DNA of 64,000 nucleotides from Gemmataceae bacterium (GTDB taxonomy: Bacteria; Planctomycetota; Planctomycetia; Gemmatales; Gemmataceae), in contig LR594584.1 of assembly GCA_901538445.1 (NCBI GenBank), positions 3,381,586-3,445,585 of the forward strand. The letters run 5' to 3'. Of this stretch, positions 34,302 to 42,439 are shown in pieces. Each line of letters starts with the position of its first letter. The first letter of the stretch is position 1. Below the pieces are notes generated by a model. That model was not told the origin of the DNA, did not search any database, and saw only the letters and a program-made list of their open reading frames with translations. The position numbers were made by a program, and so were the translations under genes.

Positions 34302-37295
34302 ATGCCCGTCGAAGTACCGTGTCCTGGGTGTGGGTTGCGGCTGAAGGCCCCCGACAACATGGTCGGCAAGAAGGCCAAGTGCAAAAAATGTGAGACGCAG
34401 TTCCGCATCCCCGGTGCGAACGCGGACGCCGGCGACTCCGTCGGCGACGGGCAGATGCTCAGCGTCATCAGCATGCCGTCCCCGTTCGGTGCGGGCGGTG
34501 CCGCCCCGGTCGCAGCCGCAGCACCCGCGGCGGTGGCCGCACCCGCGGCGGTGGCCACGCCGCCGAAGCCGGCCGGACCGCCGACTCCGTCGGTCGGTAG
34601 TCCTACGCCGGCCGCCCGCCCCGGGTTCGGCTCGTCCAAGCCGGCCATGCCCGGACTGCCGCCCACCCCGGCGGCCCGACCCGCGTCCGGACCGGTCGCC
34701 AAACCCGCTCCGCGTGTCGAAGCCCCGGCCCCCGCAATGGGCAGCGTCCCGGTCGCGAAGGCACTCGCGGTCGATGCCCCCCCCGCAGCGGCGGCCGCCG
34801 ACCCGTTCGCGTTCGACAGCTCCAACGGAGTGGACACCAAAGCTAAGTCCAAGCAGCGCGACACCACCGAGGACGACGAGCCCCGGTCCAGGAAGAAACG
34901 GGAAGACGACGAGGACGACGACCGGCCGCGCAAAAAAAAGTCGCGCGACGAGGACGACGACGACGACCGGCCACGCGCGAAAAAGAAGCGCGAAGACGAC
35001 GAGGACGACGACGACCGGCCGCGCAAGAAGAAAAGCCGCGACGACGAGGACGACGACGAAGATCGCCCTCGCGCCAGGAAGAAGCGGGATGACGATGACG
35101 AGGACGACGACCGGCCGCGCGCCAAAAAGAAGCGGAACGACGACGAAGACGATGATGACGACGACCGACCCCGCGCCAAGAAGAAGCGGAACGACGACGA
35201 CGATGATGATGACGACGAGGAACGGCCACGCAAGAAGAAAAGCCGCGACGACGCCCCTCCGGTCGCTGCGCCGTCGGCCGATCCCTTCGCGTTCGACTTC
35301 AACGGCCAGCCCGGGACCTCGGGCGGCGGAAAGAAGGTGGACGACTCCGGCGCGCCCCTGATCGGCGGCGACCCGTTCTCGTTCGACGCCGCACCGGCCG
35401 CGGCCCCCGAACCGAAAGCCAAGAAGCGCCGCGACGACGACGAGGATGACGACGACCGGCCACGCAAGAAGAAGCGCGACGAGGAGGACGACGACCGGCC
35501 GCGGTCCAAGAAAAAGCGCGACGACGAGGAGGACGACGACCGGCCGCGCAAGAAGAAGCGTGACGACGACGAGCCCGCTCCGCCGCCGCCCGCACCGGTC
35601 GCCCCGCCGTCGGGCGTCCTCTTCTCGTTCGGAGTCGGCCCCGCGGACCTGAAGACCGAATCCAAGGACAAGGACAAGGGTAAGAAGCGCGACGAGGATG
35701 ACGACGACGACCGGCCGCGGTCCAAGAAGAAGCGCGACGACGACGACGACGACCGCGGGGGCAAGAAGGACCGCAAGAAGTCGCGCGACGACGACGACGA
35801 CGAGAAGGAAGAGAAGCGGTACACCCGCCCCGGCGAGCAGAAGGGCCAGAAGAAGACGCTCATCCTGGCGATTCTGCTCGGGGTCGGCGCGCTCGGCGCG
35901 CTGATCGCGGCGGTCATCGTGATGCAGAAGCAGGCCAAGGAGCAGGCCGCCGCCGACGCCGCCGCGAAGGCCAAGAAGGACGCTGAGACGAAGAAAGAAG
36001 AGCCCGCCCCCGAGCCGCCCCCGTCCAAGGACCCCGGCGGCAAGAAGGACCCCGGCGGCAAGAAGGACCCCGGTGGCAAGAAGGACCCGCCGGCCAAGGA
36101 GAACCCCAAGGACCCGCCGGAGCCGCCGGCCGCGATGCTCGACCTGCCGGACATCCGCAAGGTGCCGGTGCCCGCGTTCACCGCGCTGAAGGCGGAAGGG
36201 TCCATCAAGCCGAAGGGGCCGCCGGTTCTCATCGAGGCCCCGCTCGCGAAGGTCAAGCGGGTGTTCGGCCCCGAGAAGCGGAACGAGCAGGACGTCGTCG
36301 TGGTGTGGCAGGCGGTCGCCCCGGTCAAGGGCGTGGGCGAGAAGCTGTACGCCGACGTCCACAGCGGCCAGTCGGGGGCGCGCGTCGGCCGCCTCGAGTT
36401 CGACGGCGACGGGAAGGAGGCGAGGTGCGACGTGTCCCCGGACGGGAAGTCGTTCGTCGCCGCCTCGCCCGACGGCAAGCTGACCGTGTGGAACCTCGGC
36501 GACCCGGCCCGGCCCAAGGTCGTCGAGAACTACGACCCGTACTCCGCCGCGAGCGACGCCGAGTCGAAGAGCGCCGGGATCGCGGCCGTGTTCTTCAGCA
36601 AGAACCCCGGAATGCTGGTGACCGTGACCACCGCCGGTGCGGTCCACATCGTGGACCCGATGGCCAAGAAGATCGTCGAGCGGTGGACCCCGCTCATCAA
36701 GCTGCTCCCGAACCGGGTCGCGCTCGGCAAGAACGTCGCGACCGACGACGCCCGGTCCTCGGTGGTCGTCGCCGTCGGCGGGGTCGTGTACCAGCTCGAC
36801 ACCACGGGCCTGCGGACCGTGTGGAAGCTCGACCTCGGCGGCGACGTCGGCCGCCACCTCGGCATCGCCGTGATCGGCAACCCCGGCCGCATCGCCTACG
36901 CCTTCGAGACCAACGTGACAGGCAAGAAGGAGAAGGCCGCTCTGTTCTGCCTCCCGAACCAGAAGCCGACGTTCTTCCGGTGGCCCGAACAGGCCGGCGA
37001 CCCGGCCGAGGCGGTCTGGGCCGGGGACAAGGTCGCCGCGGTCACCGGCGAGAAGGGCGTGGTCTTCGTCAGCGCCGAGGGCGTGTTCAAGCCCGCCGCG
37101 CTCGCCGAGTCGGGGGGGCGGTTCGTCGGGAGCGGCAACGAGAACGGGTACTGGTACGCCGCACCGGACTCGGGCAACGCCGGGAACACACTGGTCCAGC
37201 AACTCAGCCCCGACGACGTACTCGACTTCGCCCGTGAGGTGCTGCAGGGCACGAAGCCGGCGCTGGTGAAGATCAACGACAAGGGGATCAAGTAG
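34302..37295 (+). CDS. Zinc-ribbon, acidic/basic-repeat, membrane-anchored propeller-like protein
   Basis: A 997-residue multidomain protein. Residues 5-32 form a zinc ribbon (CPGC at 7-10, CKKC at 27-30). A Pro/Ala-rich region follows (about 45-180), then a long stretch (about 180-515) made of imperfect repeats of the type DDDEDDDRPRKKKSR. A single membrane helix at about 518-540 (LILAILLGVGALGALIAAVIV) is followed by a Lys/Glu/Pro-rich segment with three copies of DPGGKK. The C-terminal part (about 610-997) contains WD40-like beta strands (CDVSPDGKSFVAASPDGKLTVWNL). The N-terminus is therefore probably cytoplasmic and the propeller extracytoplasmic. It might link an RNA or protein partner to the envelope; the true role is unknown. 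It overlaps the convergent gluQ by eight bases. Confidence 0.82.
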   Translation: MPVEVPCPGCGLRLKAPDNMVGKKAKCKKCETQFRIPGANADAGDSVGDGQMLSVISMPSPFGAGGAAPVAAAAPAAVAAPAAVATPPKPAGPPTPSVGSPTPAARPGFGSSKPAMPGLPPTPAARPASGPVAKPAPRVEAPAPAMGSVPVAKALAVDAPPAAAAADPFAFDSSNGVDTKAKSKQRDTTEDDEPRSRKKREDDEDDDRPRKKKSRDEDDDDDRPRAKKKREDDEDDDDRPRKKKSRDDEDDDEDRPRARKKRDDDDEDDDRPRAKKKRNDDEDDDDDDRPRAKKKRNDDDDDDDDEERPRKKKSRDDAPPVAAPSADPFAFDFNGQPGTSGGGKKVDDSGAPLIGGDPFSFDAAPAAAPEPKAKKRRDDDEDDDDRPRKKKRDEEDDDRPRSKKKRDDEEDDDRPRKKKRDDDEPAPPPPAPVAPPSGVLFSFGVGPADLKTESKDKDKGKKRDEDDDDDRPRSKKKRDDDDDDRGGKKDRKKSRDDDDDEKEEKRYTRPGEQKGQKKTLILAILLGVGALGALIAAVIVMQKQAKEQAAADAAAKAKKDAETKKEEPAPEPPPSKDPGGKKDPGGKKDPGGKKDPPAKENPKDPPEPPAAMLDLPDIRKVPVPAFTALKAEGSIKPKGPPVLIEAPLAKVKRVFGPEKRNEQDVVVVWQAVAPVKGVGEKLYADVHSGQSGARVGRLEFDGDGKEARCDVSPDGKSFVAASPDGKLTVWNLGDPARPKVVENYDPYSAASDAESKSAGIAAVFFSKNPGMLVTVTTAGAVHIVDPMAKKIVERWTPLIKLLPNRVALGKNVATDDARSSVVVAVGGVVYQLDTTGLRTVWKLDLGGDVGRHLGIAVIGNPGRIAYAFETNVTGKKEKAALFCLPNQKPTFFRWPEQAGDPAEAVWAGDKVAAVTGEKGVVFVSAEGVFKPAALAESGGRFVGSGNENGYWYAAPDSGNAGNTLVQQLSPDDVLDFAREVLQGTKPALVKINDKGIK
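34855..35810. repeat. Low-complexity GAC/CGC-GAAG repeat tract within the gene
   Basis: About 950 bases of imperfect tandem repeats rich in GAC, GAG, CGG and AAG triplets code for DDDxDDRPRxKKKR units. The period is not fixed (roughly 48 to 75 bases). The antisense strand is open over the whole tract, which creates long false frames (759 and 977 codons). Confidence 0.8.
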
Positions 37296-38238
37296 CCGGT
37301 GCGTAGCCGATCGAACGGAGCAACGCCCCGGTCAGCACGAACGGCCGGGGCGGGATTGCGGCGAGGCGCACCTGCGGGAGCAGGTCCCTCGCCGCGATTG
37401 CGTTTGGTGCATTCACCCACCCGCACGACCACGCCAGCAACCCGACCAGCGCCTCGGGCCGCACCCCGGCGTCGCGGAGCGCCGCGAGCCGCGTGTCGCC
37501 ATGCCGCTTGGCGAGCCGCCGCCCGTCCTCGCCCACGACGAGCGGCACGTGCGCGAACGCCGGCGGCGTCAGTTCGAGTGCCCGATAGAGGAGCAGTTGC
37601 CGCGGCGTGGACGGGATCAGGTCGTCGCCGCGGACCACTTCCGTGACGCCCATCTCGGCGTCATCGACCACCACCGCGAGTTGGTACGCCGGGGTGCCCG
37701 AGTTCTTCCACACGACGAAGTCGCCGCCGTGCTCGCGGAGGTCGATGCGCTGTTCGCCGGCATACAGGTCGGTGAACGCCGGTGACACCGTCACGCGGAA
37801 CCGCCACGCGAACGGCTTTCCCTCGGCCGCGAGCCGCTCCGCATCGGCAACGGTGCGGTGCGCGCACGTCCCCGGGTACGGCGGCCCCTCCTGGCCAACG
37901 TGCGGGGCGCTCGCGGCCGCCGCAATGTCGGAGCGCGTGCAGGTGCAGGGGTAAATGAGTTCGCGCTGCTTGAGCTTATCAAGTGCCGCGACGTAGAGCG
38001 GGAGCCGGTGCGTCTGCGTGACGGGTTCGCCGTCCCAGTCGAGGCCGAGCCACCGCAGGTCTTCAGCGGCCTGCTCGGCGGCCCCCGTCTTGATCCGCGG
38101 CGAGTCAATGTCCTCGATCCGCATGCGCACCGACCCGCCCCGCGACCGTGCGTGCAACCACGCCACGACGTACGTGCGGGCGTTGCCGACGTGCTGCGCC
38201 CCCGTGGGCGACGGCGCGAGCCGACCGATGCGTGTCAT
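37288..38238 (-). CDS. gluQ: Glutamyl-Q tRNA(Asp) synthetase
   Basis: It attaches glutamate to the queuosine base of tRNA(Asp). The 316-residue protein is the truncated GluRS-like type without the anticodon-binding domain. It shows APSPTGAQHVGNARTY (HIGH-like), the zinc site CTCTRSD with a following Cys (GTCAHR), QLAVVVDDAEMGVTEVVRGDDL, and RRLAKRHGD (KMSKS-like). Start ATG 38236-38238. Its 3' end overlaps the last eight bases of the zinc-ribbon gene. A short gene reads away from it upstream. Confidence 0.93.
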   Translation of the reverse strand: MTRIGRLAPSPTGAQHVGNARTYVVAWLHARSRGGSVRMRIEDIDSPRIKTGAAEQAAEDLRWLGLDWDGEPVTQTHRLPLYVAALDKLKQRELIYPCTCTRSDIAAAASAPHVGQEGPPYPGTCAHRTVADAERLAAEGKPFAWRFRVTVSPAFTDLYAGEQRIDLREHGGDFVVWKNSGTPAYQLAVVVDDAEMGVTEVVRGDDLIPSTPRQLLLYRALELTPPAFAHVPLVVGEDGRRLAKRHGDTRLAALRDAGVRPEALVGLLAWSCGWVNAPNAIAARDLLPQVRLAAIPPRPFVLTGALLRSIGYAPAT

Positions 38239-38276
38239 GCGCGACCCTTCAGCGTGGCGGGTGGACGGGAATGAGG

Positions 38277-38282
38277 TAAAAT
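38277..38282 (+). promoter_or_regulatory. Putative -10 box (TAAAAT) before antitoxin-like gene
   Basis: TAAAAT lies 18 bases before the ATG at 38301, followed by a GGAGG ribosome site. The base pair before it (GG) makes it a partial extended -10; no -35 is seen. Confidence 0.3.
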
Positions 38283-38300
38283 ACGCCCGGAGGCTCTCGC

Positions 38301-38582
38301 ATGACGACCATCACCGCCGTTATTCGCAACGGGCGCGTCGAACCGGACCAACCGCTCGATCTGCCCGAAGGCACCGTACTCCAGATCACCGTCCCCGGTG
38401 AACCCGCCACCGAAGCCGCTGACGAGACGCAACGGGCACTCGCAGAAATGGACCGGATGCAACCGCTCCAGATGACGGACGCCGAACTCGCCGCGTGGGA
38501 GGCCGACCGCCACGCGCGCCGCGAGCGGGAAAAGGGTCACTTCCTCGGCCGCGCCGAGAAGCTGCGCGGGATGTGGGAATGA
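38301..38582 (+). CDS. Antitoxin-like small protein (AF2212/DUF104 type), orphan
   Basis: A 93-residue protein. The N-terminal 35 residues MTTITAVIRNGRVEPDQPLDLPEGTVLQI form the swapped beta-hairpin typical of AF2212-like antitoxins that pair with VapC-type PIN toxins. The C-terminal helix is charged (AELAAWEADRHARREREKGHFL). No PIN-domain toxin follows; the next gene, 31 bases on, is an ATPase. Either the toxin has been lost, or the protein serves the ATPase pair. The gene is GC-rich, unlike the ATPase downstream. RBS GGAGG. Confidence 0.65.
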   Translation: MTTITAVIRNGRVEPDQPLDLPEGTVLQITVPGEPATEAADETQRALAEMDRMQPLQMTDAELAAWEADRHARREREKGHFLGRAEKLRGMWE

Positions 38583-38613
38583 TAAGGCTGCCAGAACGAG
38601 GAGGCCGTTTCCG

Positions 38614-39684
38614 ATGATCACCCGGGTGAAGTTTCAGAACTTCAAAGCGCTGCGGAACGTGCAGATCGCGTTCGAGAGCCGACTCACGGTCATCGTTGGC
38701 CCGAACGGTAGCGGGAAGACCAGTGTCCTTCGTGCGGTTGCACTTTTAGGAGAAGTTGCGGCCGGTCGCCAAGTGACAGATGTCTTCACGGGTGACAATT
38801 CAATTGAGTACACTCGGAGCAGAGAAAACTCAGAGCCCCAGATCTTGGAGGTGGTTTCGCAGTTCGAAGACAATACGGAGTTCATCGTTCGCGTAGTGGA
38901 GACCAATCGTCCTGCGGGGAAAACTCGAAATCGCAACCTCGGGTCTGATATTGTCTTGGTTCGGAAGGGAATAGCATCGAGTCTCTCAACAGTAAAGATC
39001 CCAGAAAATGAGTTGCAGAATGCTGTGCTCCTGCAACTCGATCCAAAGAAGATCGCCGCTGCCTCAGTCATTGGTCAGCTTCCCCCGATTACAGGTCCTG
39101 ATGGTCAGGGTACGGCATCAACACTCGCCTACCTTGACCGCCTTCAACGGGGAAAGTTCAAGCAGGCGGTCGATGCCTTAAAGCGAGTGATTCGAAACCT
39201 CACGGATCTCCGCATCGACTATGAGAACACGGGTAACGGGGTTCGGGACGCCTTGCTGTTCGATTTTCAGGGTGTGCCAGGTGTCCGTGCAGGGCTCGCG
39301 AGCACAGGGACGCTGTTGCTGGCTGGGTTGCTTTCTGTGATCTACGGTCCCACAAGTCCGAATGTCATTTTGCTCGACGATCTCGACTACGCGCTGCACC
39401 CAAAGGGCCAGATGGAGTTGATTGATATCCTTCATGATGTCCTGGTTGCTTTCCCACAGTTGCAGATTATTGCGACCTCGCACTCGCCGTACATCCTTGA
39501 CAAGCTGAGCCCAAACGAAGTGCGCGTGATGGCCCTCAACGATGATGGATCCGCGGTGTGCGCGAGACTCGAAGACCACCCAAAGTACCCGATGTGGAAG
39601 GATTCCATGTCCCCCGGCGAATTTTGGACTCACGCCGGTGAAGATTGGGTCAAGCAACTCACTCCTCAAACTGTCGCCCAATGA
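38614..39684 (+). CDS. SMC/OLD-type AAA ATPase (AAA_21-like), first gene of two-gene cassette
   Basis: A 356-residue ATPase of the ABC/SMC-like OLD group. Walker A GPNGSGKT at 29-36; ABC-signature-like LASTGTLLL at 228-236; Walker B VILLDDLD at 251-258, where the usual catalytic Glu is an Asp; switch His in ATSHSP at 287-292. N-terminal ITRVKFQNFKALRNVQI matches SMC-family starts. No nuclease domain is fused. Ribosome site GAGGAGG. The gene is clearly lower in G+C than its surroundings (three hand-counted lines 57, 50 and 45%, against 73% at 37.0 kb), which suggests transfer. The stop overlaps the next start as ATGA. Such ATPases work with a separate nuclease or effector in several phage-defence systems. 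Confidence 0.88.
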   Translation: MITRVKFQNFKALRNVQIAFESRLTVIVGPNGSGKTSVLRAVALLGEVAAGRQVTDVFTGDNSIEYTRSRENSEPQILEVVSQFEDNTEFIVRVVETNRPAGKTRNRNLGSDIVLVRKGIASSLSTVKIPENELQNAVLLQLDPKKIAAASVIGQLPPITGPDGQGTASTLAYLDRLQRGKFKQAVDALKRVIRNLTDLRIDYENTGNGVRDALLFDFQGVPGVRAGLASTGTLLLAGLLSVIYGPTSPNVILLDDLDYALHPKGQMELIDILHDVLVAFPQLQIIATSHSPYILDKLSPNEVRVMALNDDGSAVCARLEDHPKYPMWKDSMSPGEFWTHAGEDWVKQLTPQTVAQ

Positions 39685-40424
39685 GCATCTCAATTGCCCT
39701 GATCTGCGAAGGAGTAACCGATCCGCCGACGGTTTGTCCGCTGGCGGATCGCACGATCCTCGCGGGTGTGGATTGGCTACGCGAACTGGCGGATGAAATC
39801 GACACGCACCGCCACTATCGCGGGTTCCGCCCCACGGACCCATACATGACGTGGTTTGAGATCGATAACCTTTCCCGAGCCCACGGCGTGAAGGAGTTTG
39901 GTCACTTTGACGGGCTTCCGCTGCACCGTGACGGCCGAAATGTTCGGAGAGCTCTGGCGCTTCTCACGCTCCACGCTCCCGAGGAGGCTCCCGTTGAGGC
40001 CATCATCTTCTTTCGCGATGGCGACCGAGAGTACGAGGATCGACGAGAAGCGATACTTCGCGTCCGCGAGAAGACCACGCTCCGTATGCCCGTCGTCGTC
40101 GGAGTCGCGAATCGGATGCGGGAGTGCTGGGTGATCAGCGGGTTTGAACCCGCTGAGGAATCAGAAGAAGTCCGACTTCAAGCTGAACACGCTCGAGTCG
40201 GTTTCGATCCGCGGTTTCGCTCGCACGAGTTGACGGACACCAACGACGCGGACGACCGAAGTCCCAAGCGGGTTCTGCGATCCCTGACCGGGGACGACCC
40301 TGACCGGGAGCGGCGGTGCGTAGGGCAGACGCCACTTCCTCTGCTCAGAACACGCGGCGAGCGCACTGGCCTCAACGAGTTTCTCGATGACCTTGCAACG
40401 AGGTTGATTGAAGCATTCCGCTGA
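39681..40424 (+). CDS. TOPRIM/DUF4276-like partner of the ATPase
   Basis: A 247-residue protein starting MSISIALICEGVTD, with an early acidic ICEG motif (Glu10) and a later RDGDRE (Asp113, Asp115) inside IIFFRDGD, the order E then D-x-D of a TOPRIM-like metal site. RMRECWVISGF (about 145-155) resembles the conserved E-x-W element of DUF4276 and RloB-like proteins, and SPKRVLRSL fits a later conserved Pro-Lys. It would cleave or bind nucleic acid in partnership with the ATPase. The start overlaps the ATPase stop by four bases. The G+C content is intermediate (62% in one hand-counted line). Family membership is a motif-level reading only. Confidence 0.65.
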   Translation: MSISIALICEGVTDPPTVCPLADRTILAGVDWLRELADEIDTHRHYRGFRPTDPYMTWFEIDNLSRAHGVKEFGHFDGLPLHRDGRNVRRALALLTLHAPEEAPVEAIIFFRDGDREYEDRREAILRVREKTTLRMPVVVGVANRMRECWVISGFEPAEESEEVRLQAEHARVGFDPRFRSHELTDTNDADDRSPKRVLRSLTGDDPDRERRCVGQTPLPLLRTRGERTGLNEFLDDLATRLIEAFR

Positions 40425-40443
40425 ACGTCACGCTTATCCATTT

Positions 40444-41610
40444 CTACAGCCGACTGCACTTCGCCCGCAGCAGGTGGTCGATCAGCACAAGCGCGATCAT
40501 CGCCTCGCCCATCGGGACGAACCGCGGGAGCAGGCACGGGTCGTGGCGGCCCTTCACGAGGATTTCGGTCGCCTCGCCGGTGCGGGTCACGGTGCGCTGC
40601 GACCGCGGGATCGAACTCGTCGGCTTGATCGCCACTCGGCACACGATCGGTTCGCCAGACGAGATCCCGCCCAGCATCCCGCCATGTCTGTTTGATTCGG
40701 TGCGGATGCGCGGGCCAGACTTTGGCTTCCACAGCGCCTCGTTACAATCGGGCGACAGGTCGGCCGCCCCCGGCGGCGCGAGTTCGGGCGACGGGCGCTC
40801 GTCAGGCACGTAGATGTCGTTGTTCTCGCTGCCCCGCATGTTCGCGACCGCGAACCCGGCCCCGTACTCGAACGCCAGCACCGCCGGCAGCGACAGCAGC
40901 GCCTTGCCGAGGTCGGCCTTGAGCTTGTCGAAGACCGGCTCGCCCAGCCCCGGCGGAACGCCGACCGCGACCATCTCGCACACGCCGCCGATCGAGTCGC
41001 GGTCCTTGCGCACGGCGTCAATCAGGTCGATCATCTCCGCAGCCTTGTCCGGCACCGGGCAGCGGACCGGCGTGGCCTCGACCTGGTCGAGCGTGACGGC
41101 CGTTGGGTCGGGGATGTCGGCTTTGACGCCGCCGACCTGCGTGACGTATCCGAGGACGCGAATCCCTTCGCCCGCCAGGAGTTTCTTCGCGACGGACCCG
41201 GCCGCGACGCGGCACACCGTCTCGCGGGCGCTGCTGCGGCCGCCGCCACGGTAGTCGCGGAAGCCGTACTTGGCGTCGAACGTGTAGTCGGCGTGGCCGG
41301 GGCGGTACTTGTCCTTGATGTCGCCGTAGTCGCCGCTGCGCTGGTCGGAGTTGCGGAACAGCAGGCCGATGGGGGTGCCGTCGGTCTTGCCCTCGAACAC
41401 GCCGGACATGATCTCGGGCGTGTCGGCCTCGTCGCGCTGCGTGGTGAGCTTGCTCTGCCCCGGCTTGCGGCGCGCGAGGTCCGGGAGCAGATCCGCGACG
41501 GACAGTTCAAGTCCGGCGGGGCACCCGTCGATAATACAAAGATACCCGGGGCCGTGGCTCACGCCGGCCGTGGTCACGCGGAACAATTTGCCGAAGGTGT
41601 TTCCTGCCAT
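40444..41610 (-). CDS. aroC: Chorismate synthase AroC
   Basis: It converts EPSP to chorismate with reduced FMN, the last step of the shikimate pathway. The 388-residue length exceeds E. coli AroC (361), with extra residues around the central region (IYVPDERPSPELAPPGAADL). It has the family start MAGNTFGKLFRVTTAGVSHGPG, the FMN loops GIRSS-like GGGRSSARETVCRVAAGSVA, RPGHADYT, and NRHGGMLGGISSG. The ATG at 41608-41610 matches the E. coli start ([20 protein letters not shown]) exactly; an ATG three codons upstream is possible. It is convergent with the TOPRIM-like gene, 19 bases between. Confidence 0.95.
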   Translation of the reverse strand: MAGNTFGKLFRVTTAGVSHGPGYLCIIDGCPAGLELSVADLLPDLARRKPGQSKLTTQRDEADTPEIMSGVFEGKTDGTPIGLLFRNSDQRSGDYGDIKDKYRPGHADYTFDAKYGFRDYRGGGRSSARETVCRVAAGSVAKKLLAGEGIRVLGYVTQVGGVKADIPDPTAVTLDQVEATPVRCPVPDKAAEMIDLIDAVRKDRDSIGGVCEMVAVGVPPGLGEPVFDKLKADLGKALLSLPAVLAFEYGAGFAVANMRGSENNDIYVPDERPSPELAPPGAADLSPDCNEALWKPKSGPRIRTESNRHGGMLGGISSGEPIVCRVAIKPTSSIPRSQRTVTRTGEATEILVKGRHDPCLLPRFVPMGEAMIALVLIDHLLRAKCSRL

Positions 41611-41655
41611 GCGGGCCATTTTATGGGCCGCGGGCCGGGTCCGGGAGGTGTCCCG

Positions 41656-42312
41656 ATGAGGCTCGTCGTCGCGCTCGCACTGGTGGCGGGGTCCGTGGCC
41701 CTCGCGCAGGAGCCGAAGAACCCGGACCTGCCCAAGGAGATCCCGGTCCGCTACGGCGTTCCGCCGAAGGTCCGCAACTACCCGCAGGACTCGCCGAAGA
41801 AGGCGCTGCTTTCGACGCTGGAGGCGATCGACCGCGGCGACACGAACTACCTCGTCGCGCACCTCATGGACCCCGGGTTCGTGGACCTGCGGGTCAGCGA
41901 CCGGGCCAAGCAGTTCGAGGCGGACGCCGAGATCGAGTTGTCCCGGCTCCGGGACTACCAGATCCGCAACCCGGAGAAGTTCGCGCCGGCCGACCGGTTG
42001 CCAACGGACCGCCCCAAGTTCAACGCCCTCATCATTGAGAAGAGCCGCGAGCGCGGGTTCCAGCAACTCGTCCGCGACGTGCAGCAGAAGTTGCTCGACG
42101 ACCCGCTCGCGATCAAGGAGTTGCAGAAACTGCTGCGCGACGGGATGGTCGCCGACACGGAGACGGGTGCGAAGATCACGCACGCCGACGTGAAGGACAA
42201 GGCGCTGTACCTCCGCAAGATCGACGACCGGTGGTTCCTGGAGAACCGCCACGAGGACGCCCCGCCCCCGCCGATGGTCCCCGTCCCAGCCCCGAAGAAA
42301 GAGGGCATGTAG
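41656..42312 (+). CDS. Exported hypothetical protein
   Basis: A 218-residue protein with signal peptide MRLVVALALVAGSVALA. The mature protein is helical and charged, with a SPKKALLSTLEAIDRGDTNYLVAHLMDP segment that resembles the start of an SnoaL/NTF2-like fold, and ends in a Pro-rich tail (PPPPMVPVPAPKK). ATG 41656 follows GGGAGG. It is divergent from aroC by 45 bases, so the two share a promoter region. Function unknown; a small periplasmic binding domain is a guess. Confidence 0.6.
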   Translation: MRLVVALALVAGSVALAQEPKNPDLPKEIPVRYGVPPKVRNYPQDSPKKALLSTLEAIDRGDTNYLVAHLMDPGFVDLRVSDRAKQFEADAEIELSRLRDYQIRNPEKFAPADRLPTDRPKFNALIIEKSRERGFQQLVRDVQQKLLDDPLAIKELQKLLRDGMVADTETGAKITHADVKDKALYLRKIDDRWFLENRHEDAPPPPMVPVPAPKKEGM

Positions 42313-42323
42313 CCGCCGCACCG

Positions 42324-42429
42324 GTCGCAGGTTGACAAGTCGTCAGGTCATCAAGTCCCAGCGGTAAGGCCGAACGCCCTCGCCCGCTCTACTCTCGACT
42401 TGAAGACCTGTGACCTTCGGACCTGCGAC
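42324..42429. repeat. Nested imperfect inverted repeat upstream of ltaE
   Basis: An outer exact nine-base pair (42324-42332 with 42421-42429) encloses an inner 13-base pair with one mismatch (42345-42357 with 42397-42409). The arms are about 33-34 bases long overall with a 39-base centre. It fills most of the 127-base spacer. Its right end is 10 bases before the ATG at 42440, so as RNA it could occlude the start. Confidence 0.65.
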
Positions 42430-42439
42430 GAGGTGGCTC

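Noticed and set aside
34238-37202. Two long antisense open frames (759 and 977 codons) rich in Ser or Val/Leu/Arg
   Set aside because: They mirror the charged repeat tract and the zinc-ribbon gene on the other strand, have no family features, and arise from the absence of stops in GAC/CGG-rich DNA.
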